Shown: positions 7,749-17,080, counted from the first letter of the stretch. The stretch is 64,000 bases of DNA from Pseudoselenomonas ruminantium (GCA_015058625.1 SVCA01000009.1:1-64000), one strand, 5' to 3'. Translations and numbers: made by a program. The notes: a model not told the origin generated them from the letters alone.

Positions 7749-9439
7749 AAACGTTCACCTGTTTCCTTGATATAAATTACGGCTTCATAAGGCCGCAGGC
7801 TTCCTTGCTGACTGCCAGAAATACTGCCGCTGAGCAGACGCGCCTCCTCCAGCTCCGGCAATTCATAGGTTTGTCTCTGCCCGCTAAAATTCACCAATGT
7901 ATAGACCAGCCGGCAGCCGAAGCGGCGCCGAAAGGCCATAATCGCGGGGTTGTCTGCCAATAGTTCCGTATAATCGCCCTGCTGAAGAACACCTGCCGCT
8001 TCCCCGGACTGGCGCAGGGCGGACAGCTGCCGATACCAGGACAATACGGAATCCTCTGCCAGAGCTTCACTTTCCACGCACTGGCAGGCGTAATCCTCAT
8101 GCACAGGCAGCCACGGAACCCCCGCGCTGAATCCGGCATTTTTCCCTCTTGTCCACTGCATAGGCGTACGGGCATTATCCCGGCTGTATCGATGAACTAT
8201 CGTCATCGCCTCTGCCGGACTTTTTCCCTCTGCTAAAGCCAGTTCATACTGCCCATGGGAAGAAATGTCGTTATAATCCTCAATATTCTCCCATGCCGTA
8301 TTCCCCAGCCCCAGTTCTTGCCCCTGATAAATAAACGGGGTTCCGCGCAGCGTCATCAGCACGGCAGCCATAGCCTTTGCCGCCAGCTTTTTATCGGCCT
8401 CTGCCGGAAAATAATGTTCCACGCAGCGCATCTGGTCGTGATTTTCAAAAAATGCAGGATACCAGCCGTTGTCCGCTGTAGCATGCTGGCTTGCAGACAA
8501 TACCTTCTTCAATTCGGGGATAATCTCCGGCGTATACCCCGTAGCATGACTCCAAAGCTCCCCGTTGGGAAATTCCAGATTCATATGGGAGAATTCAAAG
8601 AGCATATCAAAGGCGCCCTTTTCCCCCACCCATTTATCCAATTCATGAGGCTCCACGCCATTGGCCTCTGCTACGGTAAAAATATCGTGGCCGGCAAAAA
8701 CCTGCTCCTTAAACTCATAGAGAAAATCCAATATTCCCGGAGTATTGGCAATCATGCTATGAATATTGACCATACCGTCATCGCTGTCCGGCTCACCGTC
8801 CACAAACACCTCCGGCTTCTTGATGTAGACAATGGCATCGATGCGGAAGCCGCCCACGCCCTTGTCCAGCCAGAAGTTGGCCGCATCATAGAGTGCCTGG
8901 CGCACAGCGGGATTTTCCCAGTTGAGATCCGGCTGTGCCGCGGCAAAGGTATGCAGATAATACTGCTGCCGCGCTTCGCACCAAGTCCAGGCGCTGCCGC
9001 CAAAGATGGAGCGCCAGTTGGTCGGTGCCGAGCCATCCGGCTTGGCATCCCGCCAGATATACCAGTCGGCATGTTCGCTGTCCCGCGAGGTTGCCGAATC
9101 AATAAACCACGGATGCTTATCGGAGGAATGATTATAGACCAAATCCATAACCATGCGAATCCCCCGCCGCTTGCCCTCAGCAATCAGATTTTCCATGTCT
9201 TCCATTGTGCCATAGGACGGGTCTATAGCGGTAAAATCCGCAATGTCATAGCCGTTGTCCACCATAGGCGAGGGGTAAACCGGCGTCAGCCAGACAGCCC
9301 CTACGCCCAGTGTTTTTAAATAATCCAGCTTCGCGGTAATTCCCTTAATATCACCGGTGCCGCTGCCCGTGGTATCGAGAAAACTCTTGGGATAAACCTG
9401 ATAAACATTAGTCTTTTGCCACCATTTTAATTCGTTCAT
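7745..9439 (-). CDS. GH13 alpha-glucosidase (oligo-1,6-glucosidase / trehalose-6-phosphate hydrolase type)
   Basis: The protein has 564 residues, the normal length for the GH13 subfamily containing MalL and TreC. There is no signal peptide, so it is cytoplasmic. The catalytic regions are MDLVYNH (98-104), GFRIDA with nucleophile D201, TVAEAN with acid E258, and FENHDQ with D335. The gene follows the PTS transporter by 15 bases and overlaps the HAD gene by 4 bases. It therefore probably cleaves the alpha-glucoside, or its 6-phosphate, imported by that PTS. Whether it prefers maltose, isomaltose, sucrose or a phosphorylated disaccharide cannot be decided by eye. Confidence 0.92.
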   Translation of the reverse strand: MNELKWWQKTNVYQVYPKSFLDTTGSGTGDIKGITAKLDYLKTLGVGAVWLTPVYPSPMVDNGYDIADFTAIDPSYGTMEDMENLIAEGKRRGIRMVMDLVYNHSSDKHPWFIDSATSRDSEHADWYIWRDAKPDGSAPTNWRSIFGGSAWTWCEARQQYYLHTFAAAQPDLNWENPAVRQALYDAANFWLDKGVGGFRIDAIVYIKKPEVFVDGEPDSDDGMVNIHSMIANTPGILDFLYEFKEQVFAGHDIFTVAEANGVEPHELDKWVGEKGAFDMLFEFSHMNLEFPNGELWSHATGYTPEIIPELKKVLSASQHATADNGWYPAFFENHDQMRCVEHYFPAEADKKLAAKAMAAVLMTLRGTPFIYQGQELGLGNTAWENIEDYNDISSHGQYELALAEGKSPAEAMTIVHRYSRDNARTPMQWTRGKNAGFSAGVPWLPVHEDYACQCVESEALAEDSVLSWYRQLSALRQSGEAAGVLQQGDYTELLADNPAIMAFRRRFGCRLVYTLVNFSGQRQTYELPELEEARLLSGSISGSQQGSLRPYEAVIYIKETGERL

Positions 9440-9454
9440 ATTGTTCTATCTCCA

Positions 9455-11575
9455 TTAAAATACCAAAACCGGGGTTTCATTGACGGTTACGGCGGCATCT
9501 TTGGCCTTGCGCATCTGCGGATAATCCGCGCTGTTGGTAACGGCCATAATAACCGTGGTCTGATAGCCAGCCGCTTTAATAACCGACTGGTCAAACTTTA
9601 TCAAAGGCGTACCAGCCTTTACCTTATCGCCCGGCTTTACCAGTGCCGTAAAGCCCTGACCATTCAGTTTCACCGTATCAATGCCGATATGAATGAGGAC
9701 TTCCGCGCCGTTCATGAACCGCAGACCGATGGCATGGAGACTTTCCTCCATAATCATCGTCACTTCCGCATCTGCCGGAGCGACCACCGTATCTCCGCTG
9801 GGTTCAATGGCAACGCCATCGCCCATCATCTTCTGGGAGAACATATCGTCCTTGACTTCACTCATATCGATAAGATTTCCCGACACACAGGCGCTAAGTT
9901 TCATGGCCAGCTGATTATCCAGCGCCGCAGCCTGCGGAGCAGTTACAGCCTGTGCTGCTGCACCGTCAATCTTTTCCCCCTTCAGCAATGCGTCAAAATA
10001 GCTGCGCACCTGTGGTACCGACAGACCTACGATAACCTGAATGGCCTTGCCATTTTTCACCAGACCAAAGGCACCGGCCTTAGTAAATTTGCCCACAGCA
10101 GCCACCTTATCCGGGTCGGCTACCGTTACCCGCAAGCGGGTAGCACAGTTGGTTACTTCCCTGATATTATCCGGACCTCCTAAGGAATCGAGGAAAACTT
10201 TTGCCTTGATGGCCAGCGCATTATCGGCCAGCCCCATTTCCTCCATTTCCTTCTTGGCCTGATATTCGGCTTTGGAGAACAATTTATCTTCCACATCATC
10301 AGCCGTACGCCCCGGAGTTGCATAATCAAATTTCAGAATCAAGGTGCGGAAAACCACAAAGTAAATCGCCGTAAAGCACAATCCCACCACAATCTGCATG
10401 ATATAGGTTCCGGCATGATACTGGAACAGCGGTATCCAGTTCTGCACAAAGGCATCAATCAGGCCGCCGCCAAAGTTGCCGGCCAGTCCCAGGGCGTAAA
10501 GTGCCGAAGACAGGCACGCGGAGAGAACAGCATGCACCAGATAAAGCAGCGGTGCCACAAACAGGAAGGTAAATTCCAAAGGTTCCGTAATACCGCAGAT
10601 AACGGCTGTAAGCGTTGCCGGAATCAAAAGCGCTGCCGTTTTCTTGCGTTTTTCCGGCTTAGCACACATGTAAATAGCTAGTGCTGCACCGGGAAGGCCA
10701 AAGACCTTGGAGCTGCCATGCAGAGCAAAGCCGCCCTCCGGGAAAAGTTCTGCCAAAGACTTGCCACTAACGGCAAAATCATTCAGATGCTGCAGCCAGT
10801 AAGCCTGAATGCCGCCATCGCAGACCGCCGGGCCAAAGATAAACGGCAGATAGATGAAGTGATGCAGACCTGCGGGAAGCAAAATGCGTTCCGAGAACGT
10901 ATAGGCCCAAACACCGACCAAACCGCTGGTCTTCAAGAAATCCTGGAACTGCATAATGGCATGCTGTACAGCCGGCCATACCATGCAGAAGATAAAGGCC
11001 AGCGGAATCATCACCGCAAAACCTACCGCCACGACAAAAGCAGGCCCCTTGAAAATCCCCAGCCAGTCGGGAATATTCGTATCATAGAAACGGTTGTGCA
11101 GATACGCGGTCATGCAGGCGATAAAGATGGCACCGAGCATGCCCATATCGAGCGTCTTGATATTGGCAATCATGGCCAGCCCCGTCCCTGCGCCTGCTGC
11201 CTGACTATAATCCACGCCGAAATATGCCCCATGCAGCGTCAGGAATCCGGCAATGAAATAGTTGAACAGCATATAGATGACGAAACCTTCCATCGCGCAG
11301 CGGGCAGGTTCCTTCTTGGCAAAGCCGATAGGCACGGCTATCGCAAAGAGAATGGGCATCTGGGCAAATACCGTCCAGGCTCCCTGTTCCACCACAAACC
11401 AAAAATCATACCATACTGTCCCTTGAGCGGCGATACTCCCCAATATGCCCTCATTCTTACAGATAATGGATAATGCTACCGTCAAACCAAAGAATGCAAA
11501 CAGGATGACCGGCGTATACATCGCGCCGCCAAACCGCTGCATGCCCTGCATCAAACGGTCTTTGCTGATTGTCAT
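9455..11575 (-). CDS. PTS alpha-glucoside transporter, fused EIICBA
   Basis: The protein has 706 residues. It imports and phosphorylates an alpha-glucoside such as maltose using phosphate from HPr. The EIIC membrane domain (about 1-415, roughly ten hydrophobic segments) includes the conserved GITEPLEF loop near 328-335. The EIIB domain (about 450-530) has the phospho-cysteine in NCATRLRV (C477). The EIIA domain (about 560-706) has the Glc-type HIGIDTVKLNG with phospho-histidine H629 and supporting H614. All three domains on one chain in C-B-A order make it self-sufficient apart from EI and HPr. It is the first gene of a transcript with the glucosidase and HAD genes. The RpiR gene upstream is the likely regulator. 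Confidence 0.93.
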   Translation of the reverse strand: MTISKDRLMQGMQRFGGAMYTPVILFAFFGLTVALSIICKNEGILGSIAAQGTVWYDFWFVVEQGAWTVFAQMPILFAIAVPIGFAKKEPARCAMEGFVIYMLFNYFIAGFLTLHGAYFGVDYSQAAGAGTGLAMIANIKTLDMGMLGAIFIACMTAYLHNRFYDTNIPDWLGIFKGPAFVVAVGFAVMIPLAFIFCMVWPAVQHAIMQFQDFLKTSGLVGVWAYTFSERILLPAGLHHFIYLPFIFGPAVCDGGIQAYWLQHLNDFAVSGKSLAELFPEGGFALHGSSKVFGLPGAALAIYMCAKPEKRKKTAALLIPATLTAVICGITEPLEFTFLFVAPLLYLVHAVLSACLSSALYALGLAGNFGGGLIDAFVQNWIPLFQYHAGTYIMQIVVGLCFTAIYFVVFRTLILKFDYATPGRTADDVEDKLFSKAEYQAKKEMEEMGLADNALAIKAKVFLDSLGGPDNIREVTNCATRLRVTVADPDKVAAVGKFTKAGAFGLVKNGKAIQVIVGLSVPQVRSYFDALLKGEKIDGAAAQAVTAPQAAALDNQLAMKLSACVSGNLIDMSEVKDDMFSQKMMGDGVAIEPSGDTVVAPADAEVTMIMEESLHAIGLRFMNGAEVLIHIGIDTVKLNGQGFTALVKPGDKVKAGTPLIKFDQSVIKAAGYQTTVIMAVTNSADYPQMRKAKDAAVTVNETPVLVF

Positions 11576-11641
11576 TGTAATGCCCCCTAATTTTTTCTAG
11601 TTTGTTATTGTTGCTTCGCTAATTAGAGAATAACGCAAAAA

Positions 11642-11668
11642 GCCCGCGAACACAATAGTTTCGCGGGT
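11642..11668 (-). terminator. Terminator after the RpiR regulator gene
   Basis: An 8-base stem, CCCGCGAA/TTCGCGGG, has a 9-base loop. On the minus strand it is followed by CTTTTTG. It separates the RpiR gene (stop 11743) from the PTS operon, whose promoter must lie in the 65 bases beyond it. Confidence 0.8.
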
Positions 11669-11742
11669 TTTCGGCACATCGCCCTGCGCCTGTATTTTGT
11701 TTCATTTGCCGTACTTTGGTACATGGCCTGCTGTACACAAAG

Positions 11743-12513
11743 CTAGTTTTCCTTGCGCTGCAGGTACATGCGATATTTCACAAACCATACCTCTATCAGC
11801 ATAAAATAGGGCATCATGGACTGAAAAGCCGTATACTCGTCCTCACTGTCATAAAGCTGGAACCGGGCCGGCGACACATACAGATTGACGGTGGACAAAC
11901 TGGCTAATGTATTATCATGTAACTTGGTAATCGAGATAAACGGTACATCAAGAAGCTGTAAATTGCGGGCAAATTCCACCACCAGCGGCGTTTCCCCAGA
12001 CAGAGAGACAAAGATAAAGAGGTCATCTGCCGTAAGATTGCGGGAAATCGAGGCAAACTCCTCCCGCCCGCTGATTTCATAAATCAACACATTATCGTAA
12101 AAGAACAAGCGCTTCAGCTCCTGAGCCACATTGCTCTGCACATAACCCGACGCAAAGATAAAGACCCGGTTGGCCTCATGTATCAAGCGGCTGGCGCTGT
12201 CAAAATTCCGCTTGAACACTTTGCTGGCAGTCTGGGAATAGAATTCCTGCAAATCCTGCAGCACATCATCCTTGTAAACAGACTTATCCCCTTCCTCCAA
12301 CTTGAGCACGGCCTTCAAGTCGCCAAAGCCGTCGAAGCCCAGCTTCTGGGCAAAGCGCACGATAGTTGTGGACGACACCGCACAGTTCTTCGCCAGTTCG
12401 TGAATGGAAATATGACGTGCCTGCGCGCGATGCTGAACAATATATTTATAGATAACCATATCGGTATCATTCAGATTTTGCCGATGCTGGTTGATGATTT
12501 CTTCCAATCGCAT
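11743..12513 (-). CDS. MurR/RpiR-family transcriptional regulator
   Basis: The protein has 256 residues from the ATG at 12513, which has a GGGGGGA site; an upstream start at 12567 lacks one. The N-terminal helix-turn-helix (about 1-77) contains the family signature region ISIHELAKNCAVSSTTIVRF. The C-terminal SIS domain (about 100-240) has the phosphosugar-binding loop FVSLSGETPLVVE. Members usually respond to a sugar phosphate and control adjacent sugar genes. Its position directly ahead of the PTS-glucosidase operon, on the same strand and separated by a terminator, makes that operon the probable target. Confidence 0.9.
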   Translation of the reverse strand: MRLEEIINQHRQNLNDTDMVIYKYIVQHRAQARHISIHELAKNCAVSSTTIVRFAQKLGFDGFGDLKAVLKLEEGDKSVYKDDVLQDLQEFYSQTASKVFKRNFDSASRLIHEANRVFIFASGYVQSNVAQELKRLFFYDNVLIYEISGREEFASISRNLTADDLFIFVSLSGETPLVVEFARNLQLLDVPFISITKLHDNTLASLSTVNLYVSPARFQLYDSEDEYTAFQSMMPYFMLIEVWFVKYRMYLQRKEN

Positions 12514-12658
12514 GAAAATCCCCCCTGTTTCCCCCTTAGTATAGCAAATCAGACGGAAATACACCAAATAAATCCCCCGATTTTCGTATAAATCCTGCTT
12601 CGCCCAAATTACTTGCAGCCTCTAAACTGAGTGCAGTAAAGCAAAGGAGGAAGCAGCC

Positions 12659-13252
12659 ATGTACAGCCTGCAGGAAGAAAATGAACTCATCCACCATGCA
12701 CAAGCAGGAAATCAGTCTGCCTGTGCCCAATTATTAGCCGCCTATGACGGTCTTATCGACCATATGCGCCGCCGCTACCAATACACGCCCACCGGAAAAC
12801 TGCTGGCCGATGATGCCCGGGGCATTCTGCAGCTGGCATTTATGGAAGCAATCCGTGATTTTAACCCGTCCCTGGGTATTCACTTTGCCGCGTTCCTGCA
12901 AAGCCGTCTTCACGCAGCCCTGTACAAAGCCTTCAAACAAACCTGCAGATACAATGCGCGCACCGCCCATCCCACCGCCCCGGCAGGGGAGGATGACCAC
13001 GATTTTTTCGCCCTGCAGGAAAGTCCGCGCCCCACGCCGGAACGCTACCTGCTGGCCCGTGAGGAAGTCGCAAATCTTCTGCACCAGCTGACGCCGCAGG
13101 AAAAAGAACTGCTACAGCTTATCTATGCTCAGGGGCTCCCCCAGATAACTGCCGCCCGCATCCTGCATATCAGCCCCCAGACACTGAACAAGCGCAAAAA
13201 AAGATTGCAGGAACACTGCCTGCAAATCCAGGAAAATAAAAACCGCCCTTAG
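12659..13252 (+). CDS. Small RNA polymerase sigma-70-like factor
   Basis: The protein has 197 residues. A strong AAAGGAGG site precedes the ATG. Residues about 8-100 resemble sigma region 2 (NPSLGIHFAAFLQSRLHAAL corresponds to the 2.3-2.4 area). Residues about 133-185 form a region-4 helix-turn-helix (LTPQEKELLQLIYAQGLPQ, then ISPQTLNKRKKRL). The size fits an alternative sigma factor of the SigH/SigI or ECF kind, but no anti-sigma gene adjoins it. It is transcribed divergently from the RpiR gene. Its 3' end overlaps the terminator of the convergent LacI gene. The regulon is unknown. Confidence 0.8.
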   Translation: MYSLQEENELIHHAQAGNQSACAQLLAAYDGLIDHMRRRYQYTPTGKLLADDARGILQLAFMEAIRDFNPSLGIHFAAFLQSRLHAALYKAFKQTCRYNARTAHPTAPAGEDDHDFFALQESPRPTPERYLLAREEVANLLHQLTPQEKELLQLIYAQGLPQITAARILHISPQTLNKRKKRLQEHCLQIQENKNRP

Positions 13253-13262
13253 TTAAGGACGG
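13243..13262 (-). terminator. Terminator after the LacI-family gene
   Basis: The stem CCGCCCTTA/TAAGGACGG has a 2-base loop. On the minus strand it runs straight into TTTTT. It overlaps the last codons of the convergent sigma-like gene. Confidence 0.75.
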
Positions 13263-13285
13263 CATACAAATTATAGTTTTATCGT

Positions 13286-14326
13286 TCAGGCCATGCCGGG
13301 CATGGCATTCAGTGAAGGTTCATCCACAGCAGCGTTAAGGTCACGCACGCTCTCACGCTCCACGAAGAACAAGGGCATATCGAGATTTGTCTCCTCCCGG
13401 CCCTTGCCCCGTAACAGGTTCAGAATATAGCTGGCCGCCTTCATGCCCATGAGTTCGTAATCAAAGGCCACGGTAGTCAACGCCGGATAGACAACGGCGC
13501 CCACATCATAACCGCCGAATCCCACCACGGAGATATCCTCCGGCACATGGACGCCCCGCTCATGGAAATAACGCAGAATACCCAGACTGATATTATCCGT
13601 AGCCCCCACGACAACGCTGGGGGCTAATTTGCGTATTTCCTCTGCCTGATTGTAGGCGGACAGGAAATCAAAGCCTGTTTCGACAAAGTCCACTTTGGCA
13701 TCCGTCCGGCCTTCGCAGAAACCTGCCACAAAGCCTGCCTTACGCTCAATGCCGACAGCTTCATCACTTTCCGTGACACCGGCAAAGACCGCATGCTTAT
13801 GCCCCATCTGCCGCAAGTAAACACCCATGCGGTGCCCGGCAGCAGCATCATCGATTTTGAGGCAGTGCACCTCCGCCTGCTGCTGGCCGGTATAAAGGAT
13901 TGGCAAAGACCATTCCTTGGCCCGCCGCACATGCTCCGGCGTGATGCCTACCGAATCCACCAAAATGGCATCCACACCCTGTTGCTGGAGCTTCTGCATA
14001 TTCTCTAATTCCTTTTCGCCGGACAGCTGACTTACCAGCAAAATGCTCTGATAGCCCTCCGGTTCCAGTACCCGGGTAATCCCCGCCAGGAGTTTGCCCA
14101 CGGTAACGGAATCCATGCGGGGCAGCACAATGCCAATCAATTTGCTCTCGCGGGTTTTGAGCCGCTTGGCAAAAAAGTTTGACTGAAAGCCCGTCTCCTC
14201 AATAGCCTTGCGCACCCGCACCTGTTTTTCTACACTGATATAACCGTTATTCAAATAGCGGGACACTGTGCTCTTGGATACGCCCGCCAGTTCTGCCACA
14301 TCTTTTATGGTTACTTTTTGTTCCAT
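13286..14326 (-). CDS. LacI-family transcriptional regulator
   Basis: The protein has 346 residues from the ATG at 14326 (MEQKVTIKDVAELAGVS). The N-terminal LacI helix-turn-helix has VTIKDVAELAGVSKSTVSRY followed by a hinge helix. Residues about 65-330 form a periplasmic-binding-protein-like sugar-sensing domain. The sequence resembles sucrose or raffinose operon repressors (ScrR/MsmR group). No sugar operon adjoins it directly: its neighbours are ung and the sigma-like gene. It may act on the starch/alpha-glucoside locus 1 kb away or elsewhere. The ligand is unknown. Confidence 0.88.
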   Translation of the reverse strand: MEQKVTIKDVAELAGVSKSTVSRYLNNGYISVEKQVRVRKAIEETGFQSNFFAKRLKTRESKLIGIVLPRMDSVTVGKLLAGITRVLEPEGYQSILLVSQLSGEKELENMQKLQQQGVDAILVDSVGITPEHVRRAKEWSLPILYTGQQQAEVHCLKIDDAAAGHRMGVYLRQMGHKHAVFAGVTESDEAVGIERKAGFVAGFCEGRTDAKVDFVETGFDFLSAYNQAEEIRKLAPSVVVGATDNISLGILRYFHERGVHVPEDISVVGFGGYDVGAVVYPALTTVAFDYELMGMKAASYILNLLRGKGREETNLDMPLFFVERESVRDLNAAVDEPSLNAMPGMA

Positions 14327-14422
14327 ATAATACCCCAACTTCCCCAAGTATCGAGTTTTCTAATAATATCTTAGGAGATTTTGGTCAAAAAAGCAAGAAA
14401 AATATGGAACTAATTCCACATA

Positions 14423-15097
14423 TCAAATATTAGGCAGCTGCCAGTTGATAGGTTCCTGTCCTGTGCTCTGCAAAAAGTCATTAACCCGCGAGAAAGGACG
14501 GCTGCCAAAGAAGCCACGGAAAGCCGACAGAGGACTTGGATGCGGGGATTCCACGATAAAGTGTTTCGGATTGGTAATCATGGCCTTCTTGCGCCGAGCT
14601 GGTGAGCCCCAAAGGATAAAGGCCATGGGCTTTTCGCGGGCATTCAGCAGTTCGATAATCTTATCGGTAAACTGCTCCCATCCTTTCCCCTGATGGGAAG
14701 CCGCCTGATGGGCGCGGACCGTCAGTACCGTGTTCAAAAGCAGCACGCCCTGCTCCGCCCAGGGCTTCAAGCAGCCGTTATTAGGCACCGTACAGCCCAA
14801 GTCCGTAGAGAGTTCCTTAAAGATATTGATAAGCGACGGCGGCGGCTCCACGCCCGGCATTACCGAAAAAGAAAGCCCATGCGCCTGCCCATCCCCATGA
14901 TAAGGGTCCTGCCCTAAGATAACCACCTTCGTATCGGCATAACTCGTATAATGCAGGGCATTGAAAATCGAATACATATCCGGGAAAATCTGGCGGGTAC
15001 GGTATTCGCTAATCAAAAACTGCCGCAGTTCGCGGTAATAGGGCTTGGCCATTTCGTCCCGCAAAAGGTCAGCCCAATCATTATGAAAAATCTCCAT
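14423..15097 (-). CDS. ung: Uracil-DNA glycosylase
   Basis: The protein has 224 residues, the standard length. It removes uracil from DNA to start base-excision repair. Motif 1 is GQDPYHG (catalytic Asp, near residue 63) and motif 2 is HPSPLSA (near 185), as in family 1 enzymes. The chosen ATG at 15097 follows AAGGAG; an upstream in-frame start at 15172 would run into the palindromic repeat region and is unlikely. The gene is transcribed alone, downstream of a repeat-rich gap. Confidence 0.95.
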   Translation of the reverse strand: MEIFHNDWADLLRDEMAKPYYRELRQFLISEYRTRQIFPDMYSIFNALHYTSYADTKVVILGQDPYHGDGQAHGLSFSVMPGVEPPPSLINIFKELSTDLGCTVPNNGCLKPWAEQGVLLLNTVLTVRAHQAASHQGKGWEQFTDKIIELLNAREKPMAFILWGSPARRKKAMITNPKHFIVESPHPSPLSAFRGFFGSRPFSRVNDFLQSTGQEPINWQLPNI

Positions 15098-15133
15098 TGA
15101 AATTACCAACTCCTTGAATTTGATGCAAAAGGC

Positions 15134-15330
15134 GCGGCGAGAGGGGGATAGAACCACGCTGTGCTGGGACAACCTGCTAAAAAAATTTTTTGTCTCCCAA
15201 TTAATCCTTTGGCGGGAGTTAAACGCGCTAACGCTTGAACGAAACTCCCGCCAAAGGACGGGGCGACAAAAAATTTTTTCTTAACGCAGAACGTCCACGC
15301 TCCGCTTAGGTTCTATCCCCCTCTCTCCGC
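15134..15330. repeat. Palindromic element F, triple nested inverted repeat
   Basis: Three nested arms are visible. The outer arms are 15134-15155 with 15309-15330 (GAGGGGGATAGAACC and its complement). The middle arms are 15172-15197 with 15259-15285 (AAAAAATTTTTTGTC). The inner arms are 15206-15220 with 15243-15257 (CCTTTGGCGGGAGTT, perfect 15). The outer arm has the same G-run-then-ATA pattern as element E. The element lies just upstream of ung on the minus strand and is non-coding. Confidence 0.8.
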
Positions 15331-15383
15331 TCACTGCCGTCTTCGATAGCATATTGCTCATCATCCCTGCGCCACTAGAAACG

Positions 15384-15491
15384 CCCTCTCCCAAAGTCAC
15401 TCTGGCAATGCCGCAGGCGAGCCACTCCGAAAAGTATCTACCCGCGCTCACCCCAAAAGTCACGCGGGCAAAGCCGCTCTACGGCGAGCCC
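15384..15491. repeat. Two imperfect direct repeats in the ung-folK gap
   Basis: Unit 1 (15384-15424) and unit 2 (15445-15491) share the pattern CTCNCCCAAAGTCAC, then GGGCAAAGCC-like sequence, then GGCGAGCC. They are separated by about 20 bases. The rest of 15492-15720 is G/C-rich and holds no convincing gene. It includes a stretch near 15550-15620 with weak similarity to the element A/B pre-arm block. Confidence 0.6.
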
Positions 15492-15720
15492 ACCACCAGC
15501 CCCGCAAAGCAAGTACATACCCAAACGACCACGCAGTCCCAAAGCATGCCACTTCGCTGTAACAGGGGCGGGGGCTGGCTGTTTTTCGCCCCGGCGCGAC
15601 TGTTTTGCGCAGCAAAACTGGCCTGCAACGCCAACCAACAATGCACCAAGATGTAAACCAGCCGCAACCCATAAAGGTGCGGCGCACTCCCTAAAGTGCC
15701 AACCTAACCATGCATGTCAT

Positions 15721-16716
15721 TTAGCGGCGGGGCGAAAAATAGTCAGCCCCCGCCCGCCATAACCTGACAAATGAAAGCCCACTCCGAGCCTCCCTTGCCA
15801 CCTCGAAAAACTCTTCGTGAGCCGGAAAGAAAGTATCCGCCGCGAACCTGCCCGCAACTTCCGTCAGCCAAATCTCCTTTGCATAGGGCATCAGCAAGGC
15901 GTACACCTCCCCGCCCCCTATGCAGATAAACTTCCTGTCCGGCTCTTCCCTTCGCAGCTCCCCCAGCATCGTCCAAAGTTCAGCCAGATTGCGGCATATC
16001 CGTACATCATCGCGCACAAGGTTTCGGGATAACACGATATTTACGCGCCCCGGCAATGGATTCCCATCCGGCAGGGATTCCAAAGTCTTGCGCCCCATAA
16101 TCACTACCTGCCCGAGCGTTTCCTGCCGAAAATGCTGCATATCCTCCGCATGATGCACCAAGAGCTTGCCCTGCCGTCCAATGCCCATCTGTTCATCCAC
16201 GCAGGCAATCATCGACAAAGGGTACGGCTCACAAAGCTCTGCGGCAGGATGGATTTCCTGCTGCTGAATCGTTTCTTCCCTGCACCAATCTGCCACCGTG
16301 CGCCCCCGCACTACTAAATCCGGCGCAATATCCCGCAGGGGCAGCAATACAAAGGCCCGCTCCGTCAGATAGGGATGGGGCAGTTTTAATTCTTCCGTAT
16401 CCGAGACAACATCTTCTGCCCAAAGCAAATCAATATCAATGGTGCGGGCCCCCCAATGTTCATGGCGCACCCGCCCCAGAGCAATTTCAATCTGCTGGGT
16501 CTTATGCAAAAATTTCAGCGGCGACAGTTCCGTTTCCACCATCGCCGCCGTATTGATAAATGCTGGCTGCTCCAGATTGCCCCAAGGGGCCGTTTCATAA
16601 AAAGGAGCCACCGCTTTTAAGGCCGTTTGGGGCAGACAGGCGATTTGCCGCAGGGCTTCCCGCAGGGTCTCCCCGCGATTGCCTAAATTGGCCCCCAAAC
16701 TCAGATAAATTTTCAT
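15721..16716 (-). CDS. folK: FolK-dihydrofolate reductase fusion
   Basis: The protein has 331 residues. Residues about 1-150 are 6-hydroxymethyl-7,8-dihydropterin pyrophosphokinase, with SLGANLGNR at the start and RTIDIDLLW as the metal/ATP motif. Residues about 168-325 are dihydrofolate reductase, with SMIACVDEQMGIGRQGKL, HHAEDMQHF (carboxylate Asp), VVIMGRKTLESLP and IGGGEVYALLMPYA. The fused protein would carry out the first pterin activation step and the final reduction of folate synthesis. The Trp usual in the DHFR LPW motif is Val here. The ATG at 16716 lies 1 base after the folB stop. It is the last gene of the folE-folP-folB-folK/DHFR operon. The fusion is unusual; folB-folK and folK-folP fusions are better known. 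Confidence 0.9.
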   Translation of the reverse strand: MKIYLSLGANLGNRGETLREALRQIACLPQTALKAVAPFYETAPWGNLEQPAFINTAAMVETELSPLKFLHKTQQIEIALGRVRHEHWGARTIDIDLLWAEDVVSDTEELKLPHPYLTERAFVLLPLRDIAPDLVVRGRTVADWCREETIQQQEIHPAAELCEPYPLSMIACVDEQMGIGRQGKLLVHHAEDMQHFRQETLGQVVIMGRKTLESLPDGNPLPGRVNIVLSRNLVRDDVRICRNLAELWTMLGELRREEPDRKFICIGGGEVYALLMPYAKEIWLTEVAGRFAADTFFPAHEEFFEVAREARSGLSFVRLWRAGADYFSPRR

Positions 16717-16717
16717 A

Positions 16718-17080
16718 TCAGCTCCGCGAACGCACGACACTAATTGAAGCGTCCGTGAATCTTCCCGGCAGAGGCGCATGGGGCTTATGTACTGTTACCC
16801 GCACTTTTTCCACCAAACGGAAATCTTTCAAAACGGTCTGGGCGATTTCTTCGCCAACCACTTCAATGAGCTTGCGCGGTTCGCCTTCCACGATTTTCTT
16901 CACTACGTCGTAAACTTCGGCATAATTCACCGTGGCCGTCAATTTATCGGATTTGCCTGCTTCCTTCAAATCCAGATACATGGAAATATCCACGATAAAT
17001 TCCTGCCCCATCTGCCGTTCACTAGGCAAGCAGCCATGATAACCATAGAAATTCAAGCCCGTCAGTTTTATCTTATCCAT
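16718..17080 (-). CDS. folB: Dihydroneopterin aldolase
   Basis: The protein has 120 residues, the normal length. It cleaves dihydroneopterin to 6-hydroxymethyl-dihydropterin and glycolaldehyde. The N-terminal GLNFYGYHGCLPSER contains the family YHG motif. The catalytic Glu/Lys region follows as NYAEVYDVV and the C-terminal VHKPHAPLPG carries the conserved Lys-Pro. The ATG at 17080 follows GGGAGTG and overlaps the folP stop by 8 bases, indicating translational coupling. Confidence 0.95.
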   Translation of the reverse strand: MDKIKLTGLNFYGYHGCLPSERQMGQEFIVDISMYLDLKEAGKSDKLTATVNYAEVYDVVKKIVEGEPRKLIEVVGEEIAQTVLKDFRLVEKVRVTVHKPHAPLPGRFTDASISVVRSRS

